Source of the DNA: Gnetum montanum
Taxonomy: Eukaryota > Streptophyta > Gnetopsida > Gnetales > Gnetaceae
DNA length: 64,000 nucleotides
Direction of reading: 5' to 3'
NCBI GenBank assembly: GCA_015680685.1
Contig: MNCI01026530.1
Span: 193,199 to 257,198 of the forward strand
The translations under genes and the position numbers were made by a program. The notes beneath the pieces were generated by a model. That model searched no databases. It was not told the origin of the DNA and saw nothing but the letters and a program-made list of their open reading frames with translations. Below are positions 23,773 to 34,229 of the stretch, piece after piece (positions within the stretch are counted from its first letter, which is position 1; every line of letters starts with the position of its first letter).

Positions 23773-23990
23773 CGATGGCGGCGGCGGTGGCACAGTGTTG
23801 GGAGTTTGGTTTGATTTTGTTTTATGTATTTGGCTTCCCTTTGTGGGCGGCGCCGGCATTTGGCATATCGTGGGAGTAACTTGTGGTGGCCGCTGTTTTT
23901 GACTCGACTGCTGGGCCGTTGGTGATGCATGCCTGTCCATGTGCCTGCCACCTGCTACAAGAGCATTAAAACTTAGTATGTATACTTGAT
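23773..23990 (+). other. Kinase 3' UTR and putative poly(A) region
   Basis: GC-rich DNA immediately after the stop fades to AT-rich. ATTAAAA near 23964 is a possible polyadenylation signal. Bases ~23868-23960 (TAACTTGTGGTGG...ATGCATGCCTGTCCATGTGCC) have a diverged copy at about 25910-26000. Confidence 0.6.
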
Positions 23991-24534
23991 GACCGTTGTT
24001 TATATGCTTCTGTTTTGCTGGGTCTTATTTTATTGGCGTGGAGAAATAGGACTCAACAAGACATTTAAAAAATGTATAAAACCAAGTTTGCTCAGGTAGA
24101 GTGACTAGAATTGTAGTATGGACTTAAAATATTGAAAGTGAAACTTTATCATGTTCAAAGATTCATAAGATCTAGTGGACCCCTATCACATTTTAATGAA
24201 AAATAAAGATAATCTCTACAGATTGACCCACCCAACACACCTCATGGCATCAAAAATAAATTATATAGGTTTTTTGTTTTTTGTCGTGACATCATATGTT
24301 TTGTTTTTTGTCGTGACATCATATGTTCTCTCAAATAAATAGTCATAGCATAAGAGAGAAACACATGCAACTCGTCTTGAAGGGTTTATGATCTTCACAA
24401 CCTACAAAGGTTCTCTACTTGAGTTAAATTCATTTTCCACCTTCAATTGTGAAATAATTGAAACTTAAGTAAAGTTTGTGAATTGCATTCTCATACTTGA
24501 TGGGATGGGAATAGTAACTGACAAATACTAACCT
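23991..24534. other. AT-rich flank with a short tandem repeat
   Basis: No gene seen. The one clear structure is a 27 bp perfect tandem pair (TTTTGTTTTTTGTCGTGACA and the rest of the unit) at 24272-24298 and 24299-24325. Confidence 0.6.
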
Positions 24535-24930
24535 TCTACATCTACTTCATTAAATCTAATATGGTGTAAATAAAATTGCCACTGGCCTTCCACATTAGAC
24601 CACATCTTAGTTAAAAACTTCTATTTGACTAGTCAATCAATATGCTTTGGATTTTGTTGCACATTCTACCAAGAGATATTCCATTTTCTTAACCATTGCC
24701 TTGAGATATGCAAGTTATGGGTGTATATCATAAATTGGCAGAACGCCTTCTATTTTTAACAACAATAAATCACATTCAGGTAATAACTTCCAGGAATGTG
24801 TTTGTATCCTCACTTTTAATTCATCTAGAAAGATTTTTTGCACTTTTTCAATATCTTTCCAAAGATTACCACCGATTCTTGGTTGGTCCAAAAATTTATT
24901 TTTTGACCTTTATAGAAAAACATAAGCATA
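24535..24930 (-). pseudogene. Non-LTR retrotransposon fragment (same family as 5500-6990)
   Basis: The reverse complement matches the 6220-6650 stretch of the plus-strand fragment, including the TGTGGTCTAATGTGGAAGG block (complement near 24580-24600) and the text around ATAAATCACATTCA. Only the region between RT and the C-terminal finger remains. It lies inside the kinase 3' flank and is absent from the diverged duplicate of that flank, so it may be a later insertion. Confidence 0.65.
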
Positions 24931-25909
24931 ATCAAATATGTATACCCCTAATACTGTTACATAAGGAAGTTTTTATGTTCTTAACATCAGCTATCCAAAT
25001 TTGCGTGGATGTTGTTCTGGCTTTCAAGTTTTAATGTAAATGCATTATGCGATGCCTGTGGTCGTGGGAGAAAGTGATGTTTAAACCCTGTTCATGCACA
25101 AACAATAATAACCGCATCCGATTTAGTAAAACCTGTAGTCGTGAATGTTTAGATATCAATTTTCGGAGAACCCAACAGTATAGGATAGCAGGCATATCAT
25201 TGTTTCTCACTGAAGAGGTTAGTAGATTTTTACGTGATTTTCTTACGGCTGTTGCATAATGGAGCGGCTTTGTGCTAAAAGAGTGTTACAGTCCATTGCA
25301 TTTATCTTTATTTACGTGTAAAGGTTGTATTATGACCTTCAAGTTTCTTTTGTAACATGCTATCTCCTTTCATATGATTAAGGAATGTAATAAAAGATTA
25401 GTTTTATTATTTTTGCAATGTTTCTCCTCCGGCTCCTTATCTTTGAACTATGGTTTTAAAGCAATCTTATTCATTCTACTTAAAAGTGCTACCTTTCCCT
25501 ATGACCTTACAAAACTTGCTTATTGATGATAAAGTAAATCATCAATGTGTTGTAAACTTGAATTTATGAGGTGAAACTTGGCTAGATGCTTATGTTACAA
25601 TTTCACAGTACAAAACTACTTTACCAAAGTTCAAAATTAAATTATAGGCGTAATAAAATTTCTTGCAACTGAGGTGTCCCATATGATATTTTAAAAGCAT
25701 TTACTAATGATGTTTTTAATTACCCTAGATGGAGAACCCCATCCAAAGGTCATTAATAATATCTTTCTAATATGTTATTATCCATAAATATTTTCAAACC
25801 TATTATCTTATCTTTAAATAAAATATTTTCCTTCATATGCTATAGTGCTTTCATGATAATATATTCAAAATGACTAATTTTGAAGTGAGAATATAATACA
25901 TGATAAGGT
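24931..25909. other. Kinase downstream flank, first copy of a local duplication
   Basis: Bases ~25060-25200 (GTGATGTTTAAACCCTG..., AATAATAACCGCATCCG, AGTAGGATAGCAG-like) resemble ~26630-26760 in the same order. No coding capacity is supported; the frame at 25047-25259 is not conserved in the second copy. Confidence 0.5.
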
Positions 25910-26900
25910 ATTATTGGAAGTAGCTTGTGGTAGTTGTTGCTTTTGATTTGCATATGTGGTGTTTATAATGCATGCATGTCCACTTGCCTACAACATTATC
26001 ACAATCATATGGTCATCCATCAATCATGTTGCAAACATATATTGTCTTAGATTTTTTAAGTGCTTTTATGCTTAAGGATAACACATTCATGAATATTTTT
26101 ATATGTTTGCAATATATGTTGTCTTAAATTTTTAAAGGTCTTTATGCTTAAGGTTAACACTTTGATGAATATTTTTGTAATGTTTTTCAATGGATGCTTA
26201 GAATAATTGTGAAACCATTGGGATCACCAATGCAAGGGTTAAAGTGGCTTACATGAAGCATAACATTAGACTTTAAATTTTGTGGCTGTCATGCACCACC
26301 AATGATGTTTCAACTTTGAAACTGCATGATGCAATGTCTATTAGAATGTTTCAGGTTTACAGTATTAGACTATTTTAGTTTCTTGCATTATTTCTAACGA
26401 CAATGATCTTACTTTGTAAAATTTCCCTTGCTGTAATGTTCTCTCCATGTAAAGTTTCTTATCCTCCTTTCTACATATTTTGGATTGTTTTCATTCAACC
26501 TCCACTCAAGAATTGTATAAATATGTGCACTATGTATCAACTTGTAAGTGTAGATTTGCAATATTTTTCTTTTGCCTAATTATATTTTCTTTTTGATTAC
26601 TCTCCATTTATGACAATGTCTTTGTTCAAGGAGAAATTGATGTTTACATAACCTTGTTTTCATGTGCATTTACAAAAAATAATAATCGTAAAACTTGTAG
26701 TTTTGAATGTTTTGATATTGAATTTGGGAAAACCTAAGAGTACAAGATAGTAGCAAGGATACCCATCTTATGCAAAAGAGGTTATAAAGAGGTTGTGGAT
26801 TTGATAGGTGCCTTGCAGGTGAAGCAACAATAAATTAGCTACATGATGAAAAACTCTCATACTATGTTGCATTGCAGAGAGGTTGTGCTAAATGTTACCT
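25910..26900. repeat. Diverged duplicate of the kinase 3' flank
   Basis: Begins with a copy of the kinase 3' UTR (AGCTTGTGGTAG...ATGCATGCATGTCCACTTGCC, 25915-25990) and ends with a copy of 25060-25300 (26630-26890). Spacing differs, partly through the LINE scrap in the first copy. No kinase coding sequence accompanies it. Confidence 0.6.
26036..26190. repeat. Imperfect tandem repeat, unit about 75 bp
   Basis: Two successive units share TTGTCTTA(G/A)ATTTTT, TTATGCTTAAGG(A/T)TAACAC and ATGAATATTTTT. Non-coding. Confidence 0.75.
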
Positions 26901-27869
26901 TAAAGCTTCATTTGTTGCAAAGAAATGAAAAATAAAATTTTCCAGCAACTAATTATCAAATTTTATTAAAATCAATCCATCAAAGTTTATATGTTTATAT
27001 TTACGATATGACATATAGGTAATGCAAACATTTCGTAAAATTTAAAGCAAAACATAACATTCTAATCGAGTACGTCATACCATAATATGTTCACAAACAC
27101 TACTTCCTCAAGATCCTTTATTACACCATGTATCAAAATAAATTTTCATTATTTATGACCATGGACATAAAGTGTTTGATTATGCCCTATGCAACTATAC
27201 ATTTTGAGGAGACATGTACTAAAATAAGTATTTAATATTTATAAAAATAGAAATGGAAATGCTTTATTACATCATTAAACAACTTTAGGGTGTTTATAAC
27301 ATAATATTAAAAAAATGTTGTATAAGGTTTCCATATGTTGATGTAGTTCTCAATATGTTTTTTTAAAAGAAAATACAATAAATTGTTACGTTTTCATCCT
27401 TTCATTATTGGTTACATGACTCTCTGTAACTCATTTTTAATATTTGTTTCTATTTTATTAAATGGTTTTCCTGTATGATTTTAAACTTCTGCCTTACTTT
27501 AGTTATTTACATGAATTCTACTTACTATTCCATTTTCTATGCATAATATTCTTAATCTATTTTGTTTGCATGAGTTCCTCTCAATTCCATTCAACACAAG
27601 AAATCATCAAACATGATTTCTCCATGAGAATGAATTAGTATTTCAACCCTCAATTCATTAATCATGGAAAATCCAACCAAGAAGTGTAATTTGTATATAT
27701 AAGTTTGGATATTGAATGCAACACAACACCTAATCTCCTTTTGTTACCTACATGCTATTCATTCTTCCCTGATTATCTTCATGAATTTTTACTCCTTAAT
27801 TGCAGGATGTCCCTAAGGCTAAGGATTAGTAATGTTTTAGTTAGATCATCAACTTTCTAAATTTTAGTG
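26901..27869. other. AT-rich intergenic DNA, nothing recognised
   Basis: No gene, repeat or regulatory feature could be supported. Confidence 0.5.
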
Positions 27870-28200
27870 TTGATATATTGCAACATTATAGACTTGTTGT
27901 CATACTTCTATTGTAGGGAGTGCATATCAACTTCAATATGGTCACTTCTCTTGTGATAAATTGAATTTCGAGTAATCTTAATCATCATTGTGTTGTCACA
28001 CTACAATGTGATCAATTTTGGTTGTTGGATTTCAATCTCTTCAAATAGTTAGTTGAACCATATAAGTTCTTTTAATGTTTCTATTGTTTCATGATATTCT
28101 ACTTCCATTAAAGATATGAATGTTCTCTTTTATTTTACACTACTCTAATTGAATGTTGATGAACCAAATTGTATTACAAATCTAATGAACAGATTCCATG
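27870..28200 (-). pseudogene. Ty1/copia RNase H remnant (left half of a split copia element)
   Basis: The minus strand reads, with stops, SLMEVEYHETIETLKELIWF, then YCDN-like DNTMMIKI and KRSDHIEVDMH, the end of a copia RNase H domain. Only the last ~110 residues remain. The matching upstream RT piece, also minus, lies 24 kb away at 52306-52440, on the other side of the nested gypsy block. Confidence 0.75.
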
Positions 28201-28201
28201 T

Positions 28202-28346
28202 TAGGTTCTTTGTGGAGAGGGCCAATTGCATGTGAGCCCTCCTCATGCTCTTGAGGTCGTGCACCCCATCCTCTTCCTGTTTTAGGTTGCTTATCCCTTG
28301 GTTGGGATGGTCCTTCTCCCCTTGGATGCATCGGTTTAGGTGCCAT
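28202..28346 (-). pseudogene. E3 ORF3 start (MAPK...), truncated
   Basis: The minus ATG at 28346 sits in GATTGCAAATGGC, a context repeated at the ORF3 starts of E4 and E5. It opens MAPKPMHPRG and a basic, Gly/Gln-rich stretch with HEEGSHA, comparable to AKHEEHKEQ in E4. The frame ends where copia sequence begins. Confidence 0.6.
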
Positions 28347-28764
28347 TTGCAATCACAGCATAATCATGAATTAAAATGTGTATAAGTTGCTCAAAATGGA
28401 AATAATACACCTTCTCATTTTGGCCAAGCGATGACACTGGCACGTGCATCTTTTTAGGTTTCTCAGAGTGTAGTTGAGGGGTTAGAAAAAACAATAAAAC
28501 ATAATGAGTTGCCATTTATAGTTGTTTTGTTATTTTTATTTTTTCTTGTCTATCCCCTAAGAGGTGTTAAGTCTTTGATAATCACAATAATTATAGACCC
28601 CACACCCCACGATTAAGAGCATACCTCTAGTAGCAAAAGGGTGAAAGAATGGTTGGATTGGGACATGCGATAGAAATGGTATGTGTGTGGTAAGAAGGCT
28701 TGATGGAGAAAAATGGAAAAACTCCCCTTGCTTTGTGAATAAATGGACACTTTTCAAAGACACA

Positions 28765-28905
28765 ACGTGGGTATATATAGTATTTTTGACATGTGTCAAT
28801 GGGGTTGCATAAATGAGGCTACGTAAACATAGGGGGATGCATATACGAGGCCTAGTTGATGTAGTTATTCAGCTTAGTTGACTTGCATTGAGTGATGAAG
28901 TAAGG
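28765..28905 (-). promoter_or_regulatory. E3 putative internal ORF3 promoter with U3-like motif
   Basis: The minus strand carries a TATA box CTATATATAC at 28780-28771, ~425 bp before the ORF3 ATG. Just upstream (28880-28785) lies GTAGCCTCATTTATGCAACC with CCATTGACACATG, which resembles E3's own LTR U3 (AAGCCTCGTTGATGCGGCC...CCCCATTGATG, 37615-37560). Similarity is judged by eye. Confidence 0.55.
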
Positions 28906-30430
28906 GCCAAAATCTTTGGATTGGAACACAAAGTGGGATGATGTAAGAACTTAGAGACCAAAGAACTATCCGATAGAAAGAGGAGGGAAGATTGTTATCA
29001 AAAGAAGAGTCAAAGGTAGGAGAATGTCATAAGATGGAACTTTGTGGGTGAAGAGCTATGTGATGGATAGAATGGAGATGATCTACGAATTATACCAAAG
29101 GGGAAGGAGATTAACAATCGGTACCAAAGGATATGCAAGTGGGTCCTCCCCATAGTAGGCATTAGCCTCAGTTGCCCTTGCACATCATCAACATAGGAGT
29201 CCATGGGCCCTCTAGTTAACTAATGGTTATTGCAAGTTAATACTCACACCATAAGAACCAGCTAAAGAATTTACGAGTTCAAGTAAGGCACGATAAATGA
29301 TCAACACATAAAACTAGTAGTGAGGTGAGTAATGGGAAGCAAATGATGGAGAGAAGAGGGAGTGAAATGGAAGTCCTAAGTTTGATCACATGAAATCCCT
29401 TGTGAAGTGTGTGATTAAGTGACCTAGTAGGAGCCATCCTTAGTTTAGATCTAAAACCAACCACGCTCAATGACATTGCATCAACATTCAAAGACTAATC
29501 CATTCCTTTGAGGCACAAGAATGCTTTCACAAACAAACACCACTCCAACATGAGTAAGAGATAGGAAGTGAAAAAGGGGCTGAGTTAGAGGGGACAAAAC
29601 AAGTCCCATAACTAGTGCTTGTAGCTTGTTAGAGGGGGTGTGCTTTGAATTCCCATGTTTTTTTTTTCTCTATGGGAACCACACCATGCAAAGACCCATG
29701 CATTTACGCATGCATTTGGTCCAAGGAGTGTGCTTTGAAACCTCATTTGTTTTCAAATGATGAGGACCACACCATGTAAGGACAAATTTCCAATGAACTT
29801 CCTAGTATGGGAGTGGTAAGTAGTCCATGAGGACACTCTCACAGAAAAGGGAATAGAAAAGTATGAAGAATGTTGCATTCCCTTTGAAGTCACACCCTGT
29901 TCAAACCGTTGGATCCTCCTCAAGTCTAGAAACTACACAAGTCACAAATTAATTAAAGTTGTTTTTAGTGGAAAAGGGATTGCATGTTTCCAAAATAAGG
30001 AAAACTATGGAGTGGGTGGATGAATGGATGACATGGAATCATTGCCTATTAAATGAAATGAAAGGATAACATGACTTCCTGAAATAGAAATGCTAAGGTA
30101 GGAACTAGATATAATAGGCAGACCATAATATGCACCATTACAAAGAGGAACAACCACACAAGCACATCTTGTGACAATAAGATAGCTTATTAATGAGAGG
30201 TAGAAAATAGCTAAAAGATAAGTACATATAGAAATAAATAAATAAAGGAAAAAGTAAGTAAGAATGGTCAAATGTATGAATGATGTTGTAAAAAAAAAGT
30301 TTCAAAAATAATTAAGGAGCTAGTAGAGGTTATTAGCATGGATGATGATCTCCCCCACCACTGAGCTACAAGGAGGAGACCTAGAAAATGGAATGAGGTT
30401 GAGTTTGTGATGAAAGGATAGTGACATTAG
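28906..30430 (-). other. E3 non-coding internal region (post-integrase)
   Basis: No coding text. Reverse complements of several stretches match E2 15480-16230, including CTTTGCATGGTGTGGTTC and GGGGAGGACCCACTTG-type blocks. E4 (38320-38380) and E5 (46260-46320) share the last of these. The region separates pol from ORF3 in this family. Confidence 0.7.
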
Positions 30431-31814
30431 TTCAGTGGAGTTTGTGGAAGGGTTTTAATTTTTGCATATTGACTAACTGTGTTTTCATGAGATCCTCAAG
30501 TTTGTGAATAAGTAGGGCTCTGGACAGAAAGGTTTCAGAAACAATATAAGGTCCCTTCCACAGTGTTTGAAACTTAGTATGTTGCGGTACATGTGTGGGG
30601 TTCTAGTAGAGTACCTTATCTCCATGTTGAAATGTTACCTTTCGAATCCTAAGATCATGACCTTTTTTTATTATAGGCCTTGTGTATTTCATTTGATGAT
30701 AGGGCTACTAGTTGATTCTCATCTAGCACATTCAAGTTGATAAGTTGTTCTCAATATGCTAGTGACAAGTCAAGATCCAAGTCACTAGCAATAGATAGTA
30801 TTTGAAGTTTTGCCTGAATTGGAAGTTTTGATAGTTTCCTGTACACTAACTCATAAGGAAAGTAGCCTATAGGAAGTTTCCACGTTGAATGATAGGCCTA
30901 GAGGGCATTGTTAAGTTTTGTGCTCCAATCCCTCCTATATTTGCTAATGGTGTTAGTTAGGATCTTTGTAATCTCCCTATTTGTGACTTTGGCTTGCCCG
31001 TTGGCTTGGGGATGATAGGGTGTTGTAAATTTATGATCAACCCCCAAGTGTTGCATAAGTTTACGAAAAGTATTACCCATAAAGTGAGTTCCATTATTTG
31101 AAATGAGTGCATGTGGCACCACAAACCTATTCACGATCTGCTATTGGACAAACTATGCAACGGTAGTTGAGGAATAGTCAGTGATGGTCGCTGCCTTTGC
31201 CCACTTTGTACAGTAGTCTACTGTGACAATGATATATGCCTTTATGTTGGACATGGGTGCGATGGGATCCATGAAGTTGATGCCTCAAATATCAAAGGGT
31301 TCTAGTGGATAGATCCACTATTGAGATCCCTCCATTCGTGTTGTCATCCCATCGTCTCTCTGACATCATTCATAGGAGTGGAAAAACCATTGAGCATCTC
31401 TGAAGAGTGTAGGCTAGTAATATCCTGCAAGTAGGATTTGAATGGCCATGTGTTGTCTAGCATAGTGGCCCCCATAAGGGCCCTCATGAGCATCCTGAAG
31501 GACACGTAGTTTATCCTCATCAGGGATGCACCATCAAACCAAGCCATCTGCACACACCTTGTAAAGGTGTCCATTGATTTCCATGAAGTGCTTGGTCCTA
31601 TGAAGAAACTATTGTTTCTTCTAATGATTCCACTCCTTTGGCAATTCTTGTGTTGAGAGATAAGAAAGGATGTCACTAAACCAAGTTGATCTTGTGGGAG
31701 TTTCCTTGGCGATTGCTCCAGCGAAGAGGAGTTCATATGGAAATTGATCGGAGAGTGGCTCCTCCTCCTCTGCACTATCCCATTGTAACTAAGATAAGTG
31801 TTCAGCAACCACAT
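30431..31814 (-). pseudogene. E3 integrase, decayed
   Basis: Minus-strand text shows an H2C2-like zinc-binding region (VLQDAHEGPYGGHYA near 31510-31465 with a CQRDDG remnant), the core start FMDPIAPMSNIKAYIIVTVD (first Asp present), and ALISNNGTHF near 31110. There the catalytic Asp of the usual SDNGTHF is Asn. PYHPQANGQAKVTNREI follows, with the catalytic Glu retained. The C-terminal part to ~30430 is broken. Confidence 0.85.
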
Positions 31815-32299
31815 TCTCAGTTTCCTTTTTGTCCACCATAGTAAGATTGAATTCCTGAAGGATCAGGAGCCATTGTATGATATGGGAACTTACCGTTGGT
31901 TTGTTCATAAGGAATCAGATGGCACTATGATTAGTATGTACAAACACCTTGTATCTGAGCACATAGTATCAAAAGTTTTCCAAGGTGAGCACCACCACCA
32001 TCCATTTTTTTTAGGTGGTGGCGTAATTGAGTCAAGCACCGACAATGCTTTAGCTAGCATAGTGAATGTAATATGGACGTCGTTGGTCATCCAACTATGT
32101 GAGCATGGCTCCCAATGCATAATTAGACATGGCCAGTATGATGTGAAATGATCTGGACTAGTTGGGTGCCTGTAGAATTGGAGTCTCTACAAGTTTCTAT
32201 TTTAGTGTTTGGAATGCAAACTTGCATTCCCTAGTCTAGACAAATAGAGTGTCCTTCTTTGTTAGTTCCACTAACGACTTGGTGATCTTTGAGAAATTC

Positions 32300-33030
32300 T
32301 TGATGAAGCGTTGATAATAACTAGTGTGTCCAAGGAATGACTAGACATATTTTATAGTGTTTGGTTGATTAATGATTCTGTGGATGATCCTAATTTTTTC
32401 AAGGTCTACACCAATCCTTGCTTGTAAAATTCGATGCCCCAGAACAATGCCCTCTTGGACCATCAAGTGACACTTTTGCCAGTTGAGCCGTAAATTTGTT
32501 TCCACACATCTTTTTAAGACTTGATCAAGGTAGTCCAAGGCTTGTTCAAACGTTGCTCCATAGGTAGAGAAGTCATCCATGAAAAATTCTATCCCATTGC
32601 CAATTTGCTATTGAAAGATGCTAAGGATGAGGCGTCGAAATGTTGCAGGTGCATTGCATAGGCCAAAGGGAATCTTCTTATATGCGAAGGTCCCCTAGGG
32701 ACTTGTAAATGTTATCTTGGCCTAGTTTTTGGATGTGATTTGGATTTGGTTATACCCACTATAATCATCCAAAAAGCTATAGTAACAATTCCTTGCAATA
32801 GTATCCAACACTTAATCCACAAATGGAAGTGGGAAGTGATCCTTGAAGGTTGCCATATTTAGTAGTCAGAAATCTATACAGACCCTCCATTTTCCACCCT
32901 TCTTTGGCACTGTAATGAGTGGGCTGACCCATTTGCTATCCTCAATAGAATAGATGAACCTTTCTTTCAGCAATTGTTCAATCTCATCCTTGACGATATG
33001 CTTCAGCTTGGGGTTCAATCATCTTTGCAG
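32300..33030 (-). pseudogene. E3 reverse transcriptase, decayed
   Basis: The minus strand reads KDEIEQLLKERFIYSIEDSKWVSPLITVPKKGGKWR, then YSFLDDYSGYNQI near 32790 (first catalytic Asp), FAYKKIPFGLCNAPATF, and FMDDF near 32580 (catalytic YMDD variant, both Asp kept), followed by LDQVLKRCVETNLRLNWQKC. This is Ty3/gypsy-type RT of the Athila/Tat group by pattern. RNase H between 32300 and 31815 is too broken to outline. Confidence 0.87.
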
Positions 33031-33352
33031 CTACTGTTGTGGCTTCATGGAGGGGTCGATATAGATCTGATGTTGGCATACCCTAGGGTCAGCTTTGGTC
33101 AGTTTAGGATATGATCATGCAAAAGGAGTGACCCATTTTTTACCGTATTTAGCAATTTCTTCTTTTGTTTAGGAGCAAAAGTGGCATTGATGATTACTGG
33201 CTTGTCGTTCTGCAAGAAGGCATACTTCAAATTAGCCGGTAATGGTTTTAGTTCCAGGGGCTCTTGTTGAAATCTTTCAGGGATCTGTAGCTTTCCCCAA
33301 TCATCACTATTATCAATAGTAGAGACTTGTTAATGGACCTTTTCTAATTCAG

Positions 33353-33440
33353 CCATGCTTTTCATATAGGCACATACAAGGCCCTCAGATANATAATTCA
33401 TCCATGCTTTTCATATAGGCACATACAAGGCCCTCAGATA
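33353..33440. repeat. Unmerged contig overlap around a single N
   Basis: 39 identical bases (starting CCATGCTTTTCATATAGG) occur at 33353-33391 and 33402-33440 on either side of an N at 33392. This looks like an assembly join, not biology. Confidence 0.85.
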
Positions 33441-33499
33441 GTTCCATGCATAGAGTGCTACTATTAGAGTTAGTGGTCAGCCATTGGGTGCCTTCTTAA

Positions 33500-34060
33500 T
33501 TCGTGGCTACTGCGTACAGACATTGTTGAATCTATGATTCTTTAGCACACTGACTGCATGCTTGAATGGATGCTCACTTAATGGACCAAAGTTGCTACAC
33601 ACAGTTGCACCTGGAGTCACTGTACGCGATGCATGGGACACGCTTCTTCTTAATCTTTTTGAAAGGATTTTCTTTTGAAATTTCGAGAGAAAGATCTCAG
33701 AGTCCCAATCATGCATCCACCATGCTGAGCCAGGCTCCCCCCATTATGATTGGGAAATTCCCTTTGCAATTATCAACCTAGATGACCAGGAAATCAACAG
33801 GATAGGACCACCCACAAATCGTGGTCACAATATCTTCTACCAATCCCAAGGGAATAATTATGGATTGGTTTGCCAACTTGAGCCAAATGTTGATTTTCTT
33901 AATCAAGGATAGGTTCCAAGTCTTATACATATCATGTGAAATCAAATTGACACCTGACCCCAAATCCAAGAGAGCTTTGCATGGCTCGTTTTCTACCACT
34001 TGAAGGTATATGAGGGGACTCCCCATATCGGTCAATTTTTGAGAAAGATGACTTGCCTTT
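33500..34060 (-). pseudogene. E3 aspartic protease and linker, active site altered
   Basis: Frame 34035-33778 reads MGSPLIYLQVVENEPCKALL followed by DLGSGVNLIS. The catalytic DSG is DLG, so the enzyme would be inactive even without other damage. The domain continues with GLVEDIVTTICGW and YPVDFLVI, nearly the same as E2. The following linker to ~33500 includes a WMHDWDS region corresponding to E2 14600-14700. Confidence 0.82.
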
Positions 34061-34229
34061 ATCTAGTCTATCATAGTGTGTGTTAGCATGAATATTTGTA
34101 CTATAGAGGGTGTTTGGCTTGAAGGTTGCTCGAAGGGTTGAATGGCAGATATGATTGGAGGTTCAGAGGCATTGGACATAGGTGAATGTAAAGGTATGTT
34201 AGGGATATTGGGCTAGAAAAAAGGGCATT

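Noticed and set aside
23188-23940. A 250-residue minus-strand open frame antisense to the kinase exon
   Set aside because: It mirrors the GC-rich kinase exon, has Arg/Pro/His-rich composition typical of an antisense shadow, and shows no domain; the sense frame is a complete kinase.
28795-28905. A degraded 3' LTR of E3
   Set aside because: Only U3-like text is present, with no R-U5 half and no TGATGAG...CACC end; non-coding DNA and the ORF3 start continue to its left, so an internal promoter fits better.
31798-32151. A 117-residue plus-strand frame
   Set aside because: It overlaps E3 pol on the opposite strand and has no recognisable features.
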